The notes beneath the pieces were generated by a model, which searched no databases, had not been told where the DNA came from, and worked only from the letters and a program-made list of their open reading frames with translations. This document shows, in pieces, positions 34,641-45,529 of a DNA stretch of 64,000 nucleotides. The position numbers and the translations under genes are program-made. Source of the DNA: Endomychus coccineus (taxonomy: Eukaryota > Arthropoda > Insecta > Coleoptera > Endomychidae). Each line of letters begins with the position of its first letter. Positions within the stretch are counted from its first letter, which is position 1. The DNA is taken from positions 279,143,242-279,207,241 of the forward strand of contig OY294067.1 in the NCBI GenBank assembly GCA_958510875.1. Direction: 5' to 3'.

Positions 34641-35489
34641 TTTATTGCAGTAAAGGTCTACAGTATAATATGAACTATACTATACCACCCATAACGTGAT
34701 TGAGCGGGGCAACCGCAGTGAGTGCTGCTTTGCCGAACAGAAACTGATCGTGCAGATACTTTTGCCCATATCATTGTGAATTGATACTGCCCTGAAAAAA
34801 ATATATTCAAGTATGAACTAGGGTCCATCATAAAGTTTCCACAGGAGACATATGAAGATCGTAGATACGTTCATAGGACATATTTCACTGATTATGAACA
34901 GTTTGGGTTACTTTAGATTTAATATGCAAATTGATAATTCAAAGTGTCTAACATTAATCTCATGATACTTAATTAGCTAGCGTCTTCGAATACAACACAA
35001 GGACTATAGCTAGAAATATTGCCTTATCCACATTGCATTTTATCAGATTAAGTTACAGTAATTAAAACCGTCTAGTGAAATATTGCTTACAATGATACAT
35101 AAATATTCGGTGGAAAACTTGTTTCTTACAGCAAGCGAGTCTGCAGCCAAAAGACAATAACTTGCTGGGAGCAAATGCCAAGAACAATTTGTTTACATGA
35201 AAATATATAATTGGTCTGGCACGCTACTTAATTGCACGAGTCCACTTACAGGATGAGCCTACACATTTAAAAGTGAAATAATTAGGGTTATTATATTCAC
35301 ATAGAAATTTGAGAAGAGATAAGGACTAACTTACGGCTTGTCGGTGATTCGCAGAAGCTCTGTACCTTCGAAGAATGCGAAAAGATCATTAAATGTTGTT
35401 AATTTAGCAGATAATGTCACATATTGTTCCTCTTAGGGAGTATCATAGCCTAATTATACTGATTCACCTATTTCCCCTTAAGTTATAGT
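34641..35489. other. Unassigned sequence
   Basis: Nothing recognisable in about 850 bp. Confidence 0.4.
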
Positions 35490-35830
35490 CAGGGCCGTAG
35501 CCAGGGGGCGCTAGGGACAGTTCAGCCCCCTCTGGAAATTTCTGAGCCCCCTTGGAACAATTTTTTTATACAATATATAGAGATTTCTGAGAACCTAAGA
35601 GCACTGGATATAGCATAATTTTTTTATAGGTATATACGTGAATATATAAAAGTTTTCTATAGAAACATAATTTTGGGGACGCTATAGACGGCTCAGCCCC
35701 CTGGAGATTTATGTTCTACGTCCCCTGGAACAGTTTCTTTTATACAATATCTACAGATTTCTGAGCATCTGGAGGTACTGGAGATATCACCATTTGTTTA
35801 TAGGTACATACGTACATAAATAATACATAA
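35490..35830. mobile_element. hAT-like end fragment with internal duplication
   Basis: Begins CAGGGCCGTAGCCAGGGGGCG, typical of one class of hAT ends. The stretch 35520-35640 is repeated in diverged form at 35690-35820 (shared: CCCCTGGAACA, ATACAATAT, GATTTCTGAG). The opposite end is not found, so this is a fragment. Confidence 0.5.
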
Positions 35831-36660
35831 TATATGTTTCATTATCAGCAATGAGCAAGCGAGTGACTGACTTAATGAGAACTTCATCGCATCGGTTAAT
35901 GACTTCATCGAAAGGCGATCATAATTCGGGAACTATGATCTCCGGCAAAGTTTATATTTCGATAATAAAAACTTGCTAAATACTTGAAATCAGAATGTTA
36001 TCCATATGAATCAATGAAATTCAATATCAACGATAAACAATATCGAATGAAATTATATCAATATCGAACGTCGTGTATTTGTATGACCATTTATCCCAAA
36101 CATGCATTGTCATGTCAAACTAATCAACTTCTACATTTTTATTTGCAAGCTTCAAGGCGATATTAAATGTTAGCCCTCCCCTTGAGCGAAATTGACGAAA
36201 ACAAGTTTATAGACTGCTAGTAATCAATTTTTGAATTCAATTACGGAATGATAAACGATTTTATGAATGATGAAAGCCAATAACATGAACATGGATAAGA
36301 ATAGATTATACGCGATACAGGACTTAATGGGAAGTTAGCCAACAAAGTCATTGCATTATTAAAAAAACAGCAGTATTGACACCAACAATTCATTATCTTG
36401 CATATTTGAGGCATATCACGATAACTTATTTCTGTCTCTTTATTGCTTTCATTTCGTAGTAAGAAAGTTCATTATTCCAGAACATCTCCATTTCGTGGAA
36501 ATCCATTTGAACCATTCTAACAATGAAATCAATGAAGTCAGATAAAATAATGCTAAAGCGTTTCAGTAACAACTAACAAATAAATAGATGAAATGTTTGG
36601 GAACTCTTTAAACGGAATATGTTCTCGTAAATTATTCTCTTTATGATGATAAATTTGGGA
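35831..36660. other. Unassigned sequence
   Basis: A 60-codon open frame at 35984-36166 has no recognisable motif. Nothing else seen. Confidence 0.35.
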
Positions 36661-36832
36661 TGATATACATTAATAAACTATAAAGAGTTCACACTGTGGA
36701 TATGTTATAACACTATTGATAATCACCCTTACCCACTAAAAATACTATTAAAGTACTGAGGACCTTTCGGCTACCAATTAGCCATCATCAGAGTAAACTA
36801 AATCATAAATCAAAAGATTCCTGTTGAAACGT
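36661..36832 (-). mobile_element. Penelope A terminal fragment
   Basis: Matches the terminal region at 29385-29500 and 55810-55930, and holds a hammerhead motif. It is separated from the coding remainder (38525-39300) by the Crypton-like gene, which suggests that the latter inserted into this Penelope copy, with about 300 bp of Penelope also missing. Confidence 0.75.
36754..36795 (-). ncRNA. Hammerhead ribozyme motif (Penelope A)
   Basis: Minus strand, 42 nt: stem I UACU, core CUGAUGA (36791-36785), one extra U, stem II GGCUA-AUUGG-UAGCC (5 bp, perfect), GAAA (36768-36765), the self-complementary AGGUCCU (with a central U-U) as stem III, cleavage after C at 36758, then AGUA closing stem I. 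All invariant core bases are present. Hammerhead ribozymes are known in Penelope-like elements; the palindromic stem III fits cleavage as a dimer. Confidence 0.82.
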
Positions 36833-36984
36833 TCTTTTTCTACAAACGCTTAACAAAGTAGCCTTTGACGCTTTCAGATTTCAACGCAAAGTTGACGTTT
36901 TCCGTGAAATGTCATTTTGTGACAGCATTTGCGCTCTAAAGCGGAAATATTTCGAAAACGCTCGCTTCTCCAACGTATTTCTGC

Positions 36985-38323
36985 ATGATGATTGATGATA
37001 GTGACAGTGAATTATCAAACACTCCTCCTGATGTAGCAGAAAGTGCAAAAATTGTTACTTTGAATCTCCTACCAGAGAAATCAAGGAAGAAATATGAATT
37101 ACAATACGGTAAATTCATGACGTGGTGCCAGTCGAAGAAGGTGAATAAGTATTCAGAAAACGTATTACTGGCTTATTTTGGAGAAAAATCTTTGATTTGT
37201 AAGTCATCAACTCTTTGGTCTACGTATTCGATGATACGGACATGCTTGAATGTTAAAAATAACATCGAAATCAATAAGTATCCTAAACTTATCGCATTTC
37301 TGAAGAAACAGTCTGTTGGATATAAAGCGAAAAAATCCAAAACATTCACCACTGAAGATATTCACAAATTTTTACAAGAAGCGCCCGATGAAGAATATCT
37401 ACTAAAAAAGGTGAATTTTAATATTTCATGTTCTTAGTAGTTTGAGAAGCGGTTAGTATTTTTTTGAATTTAGTGCAATTTGGTTAGCATAGACATTTGG
37501 AATAGCTATTAATTGCAGTTTTTTTATAGGTTATTCTAATTATGGGTATTGCTGGTGCCTGCAGGCGCGATGAGTTGGTCAAAATGGAGATTGGTGACAT
37601 AGAAGATAAGGATTCTATTTTAATAGTCCGAATTCCCGATTCAAAAACGAGAATAAGCCGTGTTTTTACGATTGTTGGTCATAATGAAGAGAATTCAGTT
37701 GATTATCTTTCAATTTGTAAAAAATATATTGCACTCAGAAAACATTGTCTGAATAACAATACTGTCCAACGTCTATTTTTACGTTATGAAAAAGGTAGAT
37801 GTATAAAACAAGTTGTGGGTATGAATACAATCGGCAAGACTCCCAGTGACATTGCTGAATATTTGAAATTGCCCGAGCATAATTTATATACTGGAAACTG
37901 TCTCCGACGAACCTCTGCTACTTTATTGATGAATGGTGGAGGTGACCTAATACAACTGAAAAAACATGGTGGATGGAAAAGTAACAATGTAGCAGAAGGC
38001 TACATAGATGATTCAATCAACAATAAGATTGAAACTACCAAGAGAATAGTGGAGGTGACCTAATACAACTGAAAAAACATGGTGGATGGAAAAGTAACAA
38101 TGTAGCAGAAGGCTACATAGATGATTCAATCAACAATAAGATTGAAACTACCAAGAGAATATTCTCAAGACCATCTACATCTCGTTCTGTAGATTTCCAA
38201 TATTCGGGGGAATTAATGTTAGATAAATCTACTGATCGTCCATCAGGTTCAGGAATAATAATTAAAGAGTGTCACAATTGTACATTCAATTTTAGTATAG
38301 TCAATGATAAATTAAATCAACAT
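36985..38323 (+). pseudogene. Crypton-like tyrosine recombinase gene with intron (copy 1)
   Basis: Exon 1 (36985-37410) encodes LPEKSRKKYELQYGKFMTWC and STLWSTYSMIRTCL, the core-binding domain of a tyrosine recombinase. A 119-bp intron (37411-37529, GTGAAT...TTATAG) lies before exon 2, which reads VILIMGIAGACRRDELVKM with the first catalytic Arg, GNCLRRTSATLL with the second Arg, LKKHGGWKSNNVAEGYID with His/Trp and the nucleophile Tyr. A 113-bp exact tandem duplication (37936-38161) shifts the frame, giving a premature stop at 38061-38063; beyond it the ancestral frame runs to 38323 and ends with a NCTFNF-like motif. Only this duplication breaks an otherwise intact gene. Confidence 0.85.
37936..38161. 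repeat. 113-bp exact tandem duplication
   Basis: 37936-38048 is repeated at 38049-38161 without mismatch that I can see. 113 is not a multiple of three, so it breaks the recombinase frame just after the catalytic Tyr. The identity suggests a very recent event or an assembly error. Confidence 0.93.
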
Positions 38324-38450
38324 TAATCAGGAATTTATAAACTGTACTTGATGTACTTTTGTTGAATAAAGCATCTGGTGTTTTTTCTTTTTTTTTCTGA
38401 AAACTGCGTTTGTAGAAAAAATCTTGTGTGTATTTCGAGCACAAAGTGTC

Positions 38451-38520
38451 ATTGTCGCTCTCCAAAGATTACCGCGCTCCGCTTTGCGTCGCGCGGTAAC
38501 TCTCTTTGTCGAGCGACAAT
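38451..38520. repeat. 70-nt GC-rich hairpin
   Basis: ATTGTCGCTC...GAGCGACAAT with an inner TTACCGCG...CGCGGTAA stem, in a GC-richer composition than its surroundings. It lies downstream of the Crypton-like gene and may mark the element end. Confidence 0.85.
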
Positions 38521-38524
38521 ATAT

Positions 38525-39300
38525 CACTTTGCGCTCTTAATACACAAATAGCTATTCTAGTTTGACTGACATAGCATTTTGAACACGACTCACAATTGAT
38601 TTTGTGCCAGGGCATACCTATTTGTTTGAGTGGATTTTCTGTATATGTCGAAATCCAACCATGATTTATAATATTAATATCAAGGAACGGAAGACGATTA
38701 TCTATTTTTATTTCGACAGTGAATCTCAGTGAATCAAATTTGTTATTACGCGTGTTCAAAAAGTCATGTAAATCAAAACATTTATTTGTAATCGCGAAAA
38801 AGACGTCAACATATCTATACCAAATTTTTGGAAACTGATTCAATTTTGATTTCAAGGAGGTTTCTAGTTCGCTTAGAAGAATATTTGCCAAAAAAGGAGA
38901 GAGAGTGGATTGCTCATTGCACATCCGCTTGTTTGTTCATAGTAATTTTTGTTGAAAGTGAAACAATTATGCTCCATGCATAAAGATGTAAGGATCACGT
39001 ATTCTGTGCATCTATCGGGGATATTAAGATTTGAAAGCCATTTCTTCAGAATGTTTATCTACTCAGGGATTGGAGTATTTGTAAATAGTGAAATAACGTC
39101 AAATGAAACGAGAGTATCACCCGTTCAAGTTTGAAATCTTTCAATTTTACAATAAGTCCCAAAGAATTTTTCATAGTCAATTTTGGTGCGGCTTGGAAGT
39201 TGCTAAATTCCTTCACTAACCATTTACCTATGTTATGTGTAGGACTCAGTGCTCCGATATTATTTTTAGTGGATAAGGGTGATTATTCGTTATCGATAAT
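38525..39300 (-). pseudogene. Penelope A RT remnant
   Basis: Minus strand: NCESCSKCYVSQT (GIY-YIG start) near 38580, TYTENPLKQIGMP, then RLPFLDINII, WYRYVDVFFAIT (the catalytic YVDD is YVDV) near 38820, and LANILLSELETS. Upstream there is only further decayed RT. Ends with the terminal motif GTGGATAAGGGTGATTATT at 39270 in opposite orientation, so rearranged. Confidence 0.85.
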
Positions 39301-40286
39301 GATATACATTATTACTGAAAATCAATCAGGTGGATGATATATTGATCCAAATAAATATGATCCAAATAAATACGGGACATATTATGCAAGTAGAGTTTAT
39401 TTAAACGTCATACACATTAGATAAATAATTATTATTTATCTCTTCGATTTGTCTAGCTGGCGTAAGTAATGTCCTTTTTATATGACAGTTCATTCCATGC
39501 TTCCAACGAATCTGGGGTAAATAGAGCAATTAGTATCAATTAGGATTAAGGAAGGAAATAAAATTTTCGTTGCCATTTGTTATTCTCCAGGACTAATAAT
39601 TCATTTTAATTCAAGGGTAATTAATTCATTTCATAATAGTGTGAGAAGTTTACTTAGAGATGATTAATTCTTTCAATGAACACACCCTCTTAAACTCTGT
39701 CCTAGGAAATTAATTGTGATTTGGTAGCTCTTAGGTCAAATGTAGGAATTTTCTCAACATAGTGTCAAATAAACAATTTAATAGCACCTTCTTATTGAAA
39801 AACTTTATTGTGTTCAAGGATACTAATAGCATTTTTTCTACATATTTGTTTAAACAGGTCAAATTCCTGATATATCATGTTATTAACTAGAAATATGAAG
39901 TTGCATTATCTTACAAAGTTTCGCATAAGATTATTAATTATCAATTAAGAAAGTTACTTAAATGGATAGGTACGCCTATTTGTAGTTTGAATAGATTTTT
40001 CAAGGTTTCCCTCATTATTCAGAACATATTACGGGTGAACGTTCCAATAGATAACTTATACATAACTACTAATATAATCAATGAACCAACGGGAATGAGA
40101 GTTGTACAAAATTTATGATGTGATTACAGTTTGCTGTTAATTTATTTGTGTTAATTAATTCAATCTAGAATCTAATCAAAATATACAGGTATTAGGACAA
40201 ATTGTAACTGTACATTTCTAAAGGCAAAAATAATAATAATATTTCACTCAGCAGCATTGGATCCAAGTTTGTTCCTTATTGAAATA
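39301..40286. other. Unassigned sequence
   Basis: Nothing recognisable in about 1 kb. Confidence 0.4.
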
Positions 40287-40439
40287 CAGGGTGTCAAAGT
40301 TGAAAAAATAAAATACATTTTTGGTGATAAATCAGCCATTCTCATAGATATGATCAAAATATATTTTATTTCTCAACATAATCTCCTTCCGTTCAAGGTT
40401 TTTAAAAATTTTCGATCCCTTCCAAATAATACGATTTCG

Positions 40440-41186
40440 GGAATCCTTAACAATAGGCGTTTGTTTCAACGATGGCCCCATCGCCAAATCTCTTTCTTCA
40501 AGCTTAATATTGCCAAAAATCGCAGAGAGCCAACCCTGAAGAATATGGTGGATGACGAACCAATTCGTAGCGCATTTTTTTTTGCCATTGTGACAGCGGG
40601 TACCGTGTGCATCTCAAAAAACTGTCGCCGTGAGTCTGTTGGCCGACAAACCCACTTTGACCTATTTCGGCTTCGATTCGCCAGGACAAGTCCACTGTTT
40701 CGATTATTCTTTGGTTTTTGGTGTGTTGTGATGGATCCATGTTTCGTCCACGCTAACGAAACGGCCCAAAAAGTCCTTCATATCGCGCTTGAACATCGCC
40801 AAACTTTGAAGTTGTAACACGGTGGCGCTTGTTGTCAACAGAGAGCAAATGCGGCACCCATCTGGCTGATAACTTCCTCATATTCAGAAATTTATGCAAA
40901 TGTTCCGTACCCGTTCGGTTGAGATGCCCATAGTCAACTAGCCGATCATCCAATATGAAACCATGAATTTTATTGACGATCTGGCGTTGTAATCTCTATT
41001 GGACAACCAGAACGTTCAGCGTCCTTTATGGTCATACTATCACAACGAAAATCAGTAAACCTTTTGTGAATTGTTCCAATCGATGGTGAAGGGTGCCCAT
41101 GATGTTTAACAAGCCACACTTTGGTTTGCGTAATGTATTTTCCAAGCAAGAAATAATGTTTAATCAAGAAGCGAATTTTTTCCATG
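40440..41186 (-). pseudogene. mariner transposase pseudogene (copy D)
   Basis: Starts MEKIRFLIKHYFLLGK and reads RFTDFRCDSMTIKDAERSGCP, then KLSARWVPHLL and a frame-shifted DPSQHTKNQ and RHPPYSSGLALCDFWQY, where the third catalytic Asp is kept. About 150 codons of the middle part, including the second catalytic block, are deleted. Confidence 0.8.
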
Positions 41187-41257
41187 TTTACAAAAATCTT
41201 CAAAGCTGCTTGTTTTCGATGGGTATCAAAACAGAACTGAATGATATATCAGTCTGA

Positions 41258-42930
41258 CTATTTCACTCACTTGCGAAATGAACCAATCAGAAGCTCTAGT
41301 CAAGTTCGGATTACCGACAATACCAAACATGACTCTTGATTCTGATTGGCCTATCAAGTTCGGTGTTTTCAGATTTGTTTACAGTGCATGTGACAGTTAA
41401 ACGTCAAATATAAGTGATTACGCTGTGCACGCATTCAAAAATGAGTAGATTTGAGATGAATTCTATCGAATCAATCAACGAAAAAATCGATGAAAATGTA
41501 CCGAAAAATCGAAGGAGTACATTTGGAAGCAATTTACTAGATTTTGCGATGAACGAAAATACCTATTAGATGAAGCATCGCCTGTCGAGAGACTAGCTAT
41601 TATTTTGAAGGACTGGGGCTTCAACATGAGAAAAATCGATGGTTCTGATTACAAGGAATGTGTTGTGAAGACGATCTGGAATATGAGTGCTAGATTATTG
41701 CAAGAAAAATTCTATAATGAATATGGACGAAATTTCGACCCATTCAAAGATATTATTTTTCAATCGACCAGAAATGCGCGAGATACAAAACGCAAGTTGC
41801 TTCAAGGTAACGTACAGAAACGAAAGATCAGTTCGGCACCGTTGACCCATGAAGAACATCAAGCAAGATGTACACAATGAGATGAAGATACACTCACAGG
41901 ACTCCGAAAGAAATTTTCCCATATCGCAGCGGTAGAACTTGCTTGGAGAGGAGGTGAAGCTGCATATTGTTTATTAGATTATTTTAAAGGAGAATTAGAT
42001 AATAAGGGGGCGCCTACCGGCAGAATCGAATATAACATAGTTATTTCGAAAACTTGCCAAGGAGGTGGTCAGCGATGTGCGAACAGCAAACGGTTGATTG
42101 AAAATGTGCAAAATGCAACAATGTGCCCCGTGAGACTTTATAAAAAGATGATTTCAAAACGAGGTAATAATGTAAAATCTAATAGGTTGTTTCTTACTGT
42201 GAATGGACATTGGAAGCCTGGTGATCATTGCACTCCTTGGTACAAAAATATGCCTCTAGGGATCAATACGATCAGTAAATGGATCCAAACATCAGCTCAG
42301 AATATAGGGCTTGATGTGAAAAAGCAAAAAATTACCAACCATTCAAATCGAGCAACTGCAGTCAGTGAACTTTTATGTAGAGGAGTAGGAGAACAGGAAA
42401 CCATAAAAATTACTGGACATTCGAGCTCTAATTCGCTGAAACCCCACATCCAACTTAGTAAACAACATCACGAAAAACTTATTGCAAATGTCAGAAATAA
42501 TATCAATCAAGATGTAACAACTATTGCAAGTACAAGCGGGTGTTCAAATAATCAAGCTCAAAACATTGTATATAATAACTGTACCATTTATAATTATAAT
42601 TGAAACATATTTCAGTATGTTATGTTATTGTTGGTTAAATTGAATAAGTATTTCTTTCGATGTCAATGTTTTCTGTTCATTAAAATGTATTAATTTCTCA
42701 GGTCAACTTTTTTGCCAATTTCCTCTAATCCTGCCGAATTTCAGATTTTTTATCTTTCACTTTGTTTGTGAAATAGTCTTATAAAATTCCACTCGTGATT
42801 GAATTTATCTCATAAGTCTGTCTTTCATTTGTGATCTCAACTGAATTGATTCGAGAAAACACAATTCAGTTTCGTTCAGAAATTAATCGACAGACTTATC
42901 GCGAAAATTCAATCACTTGTGGTATTAGTA
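41258..42930 (+). mobile_element. Crypton-like element (copy 2) with CTGA direct repeats
   Basis: Comparing mariner copy D with copies A and B defines the insert exactly: 1673 bp flanked by CTGA at 41254-41257 and 42931-42934. The element carries a single tyrosine recombinase gene, no RT and no terminal inverted repeats. Subterminal inverted motifs occur: GACTATTTCAC near 41256 against GTGAAATAGTC near 42768, and ATAAGTCTGTC against GACAGACTTAT near the right end. Short direct repeats at the ends fit integration by a tyrosine recombinase. Confidence 0.82.
41441..42603 (+). pseudogene. Crypton-like tyrosine recombinase (copy 2)
   Basis: From ATG at 41441, MSRFEMNSIESINEKIDEN and a frameshift near 41527 leading to FTRFCDERKYLLDEA and LAIILKDWGF, all in one frame to 42603 with one stop at 41878-41880. 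Catalytic block: VELAWRGGEAAYCLLD (first Arg), ITNHSNRATAVSELL (His-x-x-Arg), TGHSSSNSLKPHIQLS (second His), where the expected nucleophile Tyr (in SLKPYIQ of related proteins) is His. This resembles the DUF3504/KIAA1958/ZMYM type of Crypton-derived recombinases more than copies 1 and 3. The C-terminus, NIVYNNCTIYNYN, shares the NCT motif with copy 1. Confidence 0.85.
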
Positions 42931-43005
42931 CTGAGAATTTTAATGCGTTCTAGTCATGTACCATCACAAATGTCACATGGGATTTTCGATTGTGACGGCA
43001 TCTGT

Positions 43006-44368
43006 GAAAATGGTGGTAGAGAAGGTTTCATTCAATGATCGCGTGAAGCCAGTGAATAATGTGGAGGTGCATCTGTTTGGAATGGACCATATTTTTCTCC
43101 TTAGCTCTATTGGAGCATCTTCCAAAATATGGACTAATTCATTATTTAAAAAATTTAAATATGATTTTTACCATTTAAATTGGAATGTAATTCAGATGAA
43201 TGAATGAATCTCCTACTAATCCACACCACAAATGTCTTTCTTTAGTTGGAAATCATAGGCGCGACTATTTTGGGCAGAATGAAACTGTTGGATATTTTGA
43301 AATATCTTACGGTATGACTGCTTTCGGTTGGGGTATAATTCACAATATTCACTAGATGCTGCCTGTCCAGAGAAACAGGGAGTGAAATTTTTACCATTAA
43401 AATGTTTCTCAATAAAATTCTGAAAAATTGCGTCGTTTTTCCTTCATATTCCTATCTCGGTTCTCGTCCAACGTGTCTTATTATATGTTTTCGTGGGCGC
43501 TGAGTATTATTTTATGATCATGAAATCAAACTCGACTACAGTTTTCCGGAACATTTCCACACGACAAACTTTAATAATTTTGTTAAAATATTGGTCAGTG
43601 TTATTGGAATAATAAGGTACCGTGATAGCTCTCGGTACAAATTCCACTAAAAGAAGTAAAATTCTCGATTATTGGTGGAAAATTACGTCGTTTTCATTCA
43701 TATTTCTGTGTAGGTCCGCGTCCAACGTGTCAAATTATATGTTTTTGAGGTCGCTGAGTATTATTTCATGGTTATAAAATCAAAAGCAACAACAGTTTTC
43801 TGAGAAACTCCGAAAAGTGAAAATTTGATTAAATTTTAATATATTTTTTTTTGAAAATTGTAGTGAAAAATCTATATAATAATGATGATATTACCAATGC
43901 ATTATGAGCAATTTTTAAATTTTGGGACGGTCCTCTGGGTGGGATAATTTAACAGCGCGTTCTGTAAAGCTATTTAACACTTTTTTTATAACTTGTTGGT
44001 GCAAAGGAATTGAAGTGAAGATAACGTTGAGACCAGACTTCTTTAGTAGTTTTTGTTCATTTCTATTACACAAGTAAATTGAAGTTCACAGTGGAAATTG
44101 TTAAATTTATTAATCACGTACTGAATTTTATCATTGGGAACATCTACATACCGTTTGAAGAATACGGGTTGAAAATCTAATGAATTTATTACAGATTTGC
44201 CGATCTATTCTGGAGATGATTCACATAAAACACGACTCCAAGTTTATAAATCATAGAACAGACATTCAGCCATCAAGTCAGATTTATACTAATTTAATTA
44301 ATTAAAGCCTTTGCAAATTCCTACATGCGTCTTTATGTTAAAAGTATATTTTATGATGTTCAAATAGT
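43006..44368. repeat. Unassigned sequence with ~253-bp duplicated segment
   Basis: 43430-43560 and 43683-43810 are diverged direct copies (shared GTCCAACGTGTC, CGCTGAGTATTATTT, ACAGTTTTC). Nothing else is recognised in this 1.36 kb. Confidence 0.6.
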
Positions 44369-44561
44369 CAGGGCCGGATTTAGAGGTATGGAGGCCTCGG
44401 GGCAACAAAGGAGTGGAGGCCCCAAATTATTTTCCAATAAAATGAAAAATTTTTTCAGTCGAGTTTTCCAATAAATAATCTATTGTGAAACCAAGTAAAT
44501 TCTTTTAGTATTTAACAAACATACGAGTATAAATATAATTGGAAATAAGAATTATCTGAAA

Positions 44562-44745
44562 TTAAATTTTAGCGTTAACGAACGGAACCTTCCGAGGTTT
44601 TTTCGCCGAAAAATCGTTGATGATTTCGCCGAAACCCAGTTCCAGAAGTAAGTCACTTTCAATGCTCAAGAGAAAAAGCTCTGATAGACGGTTTTGTCCC
44701 ATCGTCGTTCGAAGCCTATTTTTTATAATTTGCATTTTTGAAAAT
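44562..44745 (-). pseudogene. hAT transposase C-terminus
   Basis: Minus strand: MQIIKNRLRTTMGQNRLSEL and LSIESDLLLEL, the end of the hAT dimerisation domain, like RTTMGQNRLxxLxLLxIE in TTF-type hAT transposases. Confidence 0.75.
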
Positions 44746-44794
44746 ACATATCGCAATTGATTCATGTATATACAATTGAAAAAAAAAGAAAATA

Positions 44795-44885
44795 GTCGAT
44801 ACACGAAATCGAATACCCAACCTCCGAGGCTGCGGGCAAGTACCACCCCACTCAGCCATTGAGCCATTGGGATACTCCCTCAAGA
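44795..44885 (-). ncRNA. tRNA-related SINE-like segment
   Basis: Minus strand carries ATGGCTCAATGGCTGAGTGG (A-box-like), a stem-like central part, and GGGTATTCGATTTC (B-box-like) about 45 nt later. It is not a complete cloverleaf, so a tRNA-derived SINE head is more likely than a gene. Confidence 0.35.
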
Positions 44886-45187
44886 TGGGTAGTAAATTGC
44901 AAGTTCTCATCAGGGCCATTTGAGATTTTGATATTTTACTGATTGCCTGATTGGAGTGAACAAATATAGATCAATGATTTTTGTTAATATTTAAGAACAA
45001 TATAATCATGTTTGTTCAAAGGTAAAGGTAAAGGTAAAACAGCAAAAAAAAATCAAAGGAAAAATTGTTTACTAGTGTTAACTAGTCGGAATTTAAAAGA
45101 TTTTTTTCCGAAGTCTATTGTGGGGGCCCCTCTTTTGTGGAGGCCCCGGGGCTGTAGCCCCTGTTGCCCTCCCCTAAATCCGGCGAG

Positions 45188-45375
45188 GTGGGAATTTTTA
45201 ATTGAAATTGGTGCGATAAGGACGCTTTGTGCTAATACAATTAAGAAATTCCGTGTTAGACATTGATAAGTCTTCTGATGATGGTCGTGAGACCGATACG
45301 TACGTAAAGACGAAAATAATAAGCATATGCGTTAGTGTGACCTATTTCTCCAGAATTTATACATAATCATATTGG
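45188..45375 (+). mobile_element. Penelope-type terminal fragment with hammerhead motif
   Basis: Shares most of its length with 7257-7474 (reverse strand). It starts abruptly at the truncated hAT end. Confidence 0.6.
45270..45311 (+). ncRNA. Hammerhead ribozyme motif (mutated)
   Basis: Stem I GTCTT/AAGAC, CTGATGA, extra T, perfect stem II GGTC-GTGA-GACC, then GATA in place of GAAA, and palindromic stem III ACGTACGT. One core A is mutated; the copy at 7312-7353 has GAAA but a stem II defect, so the consensus of the two is a complete hammerhead. Confidence 0.7.
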
Positions 45376-45529
45376 TATATCATTATAATTGCATCTTAAT
45401 TGAATATTCGTATCGGCCAAAGCCCTCAACGGATTAGAAGTTGTACTGCTGTCCAATCTATCTTCTATAATGGAACTTGTGCATCTTATAGTTCAGAAGT
45501 TAAGGAGAGTTAAGTTAGGAAGTACTTAC

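Larger units (their letters stand above)
40287..43005 (-). mobile_element. mariner copy D, split by a Crypton-like element
   Basis: Minus-strand mariner related to copies A-C. Its 3' part (40287-41257) and its 5' untranslated part (42931-43005, containing GATTTTCGATTGTGACGG and AATTTTAATGCGTTCTAG, as in A and B) are separated by 41258-42930. The outermost 5' inverted repeat is lost. The left end starts CAGGGTGTCAAAG after TA. Confidence 0.82.
44369..45187 (-). mobile_element. hAT fragment
   Basis: Left end CAGGGCCGGATTTAGAGG; the right end is its reverse complement up to TAAATCCGGC at 45178-45187, after which the last bases are lost at the junction with a Penelope-type fragment. Ends are GC-rich with AGGCCCC motifs on both sides. 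Non-autonomous, holding only a transposase tail. Confidence 0.75.
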
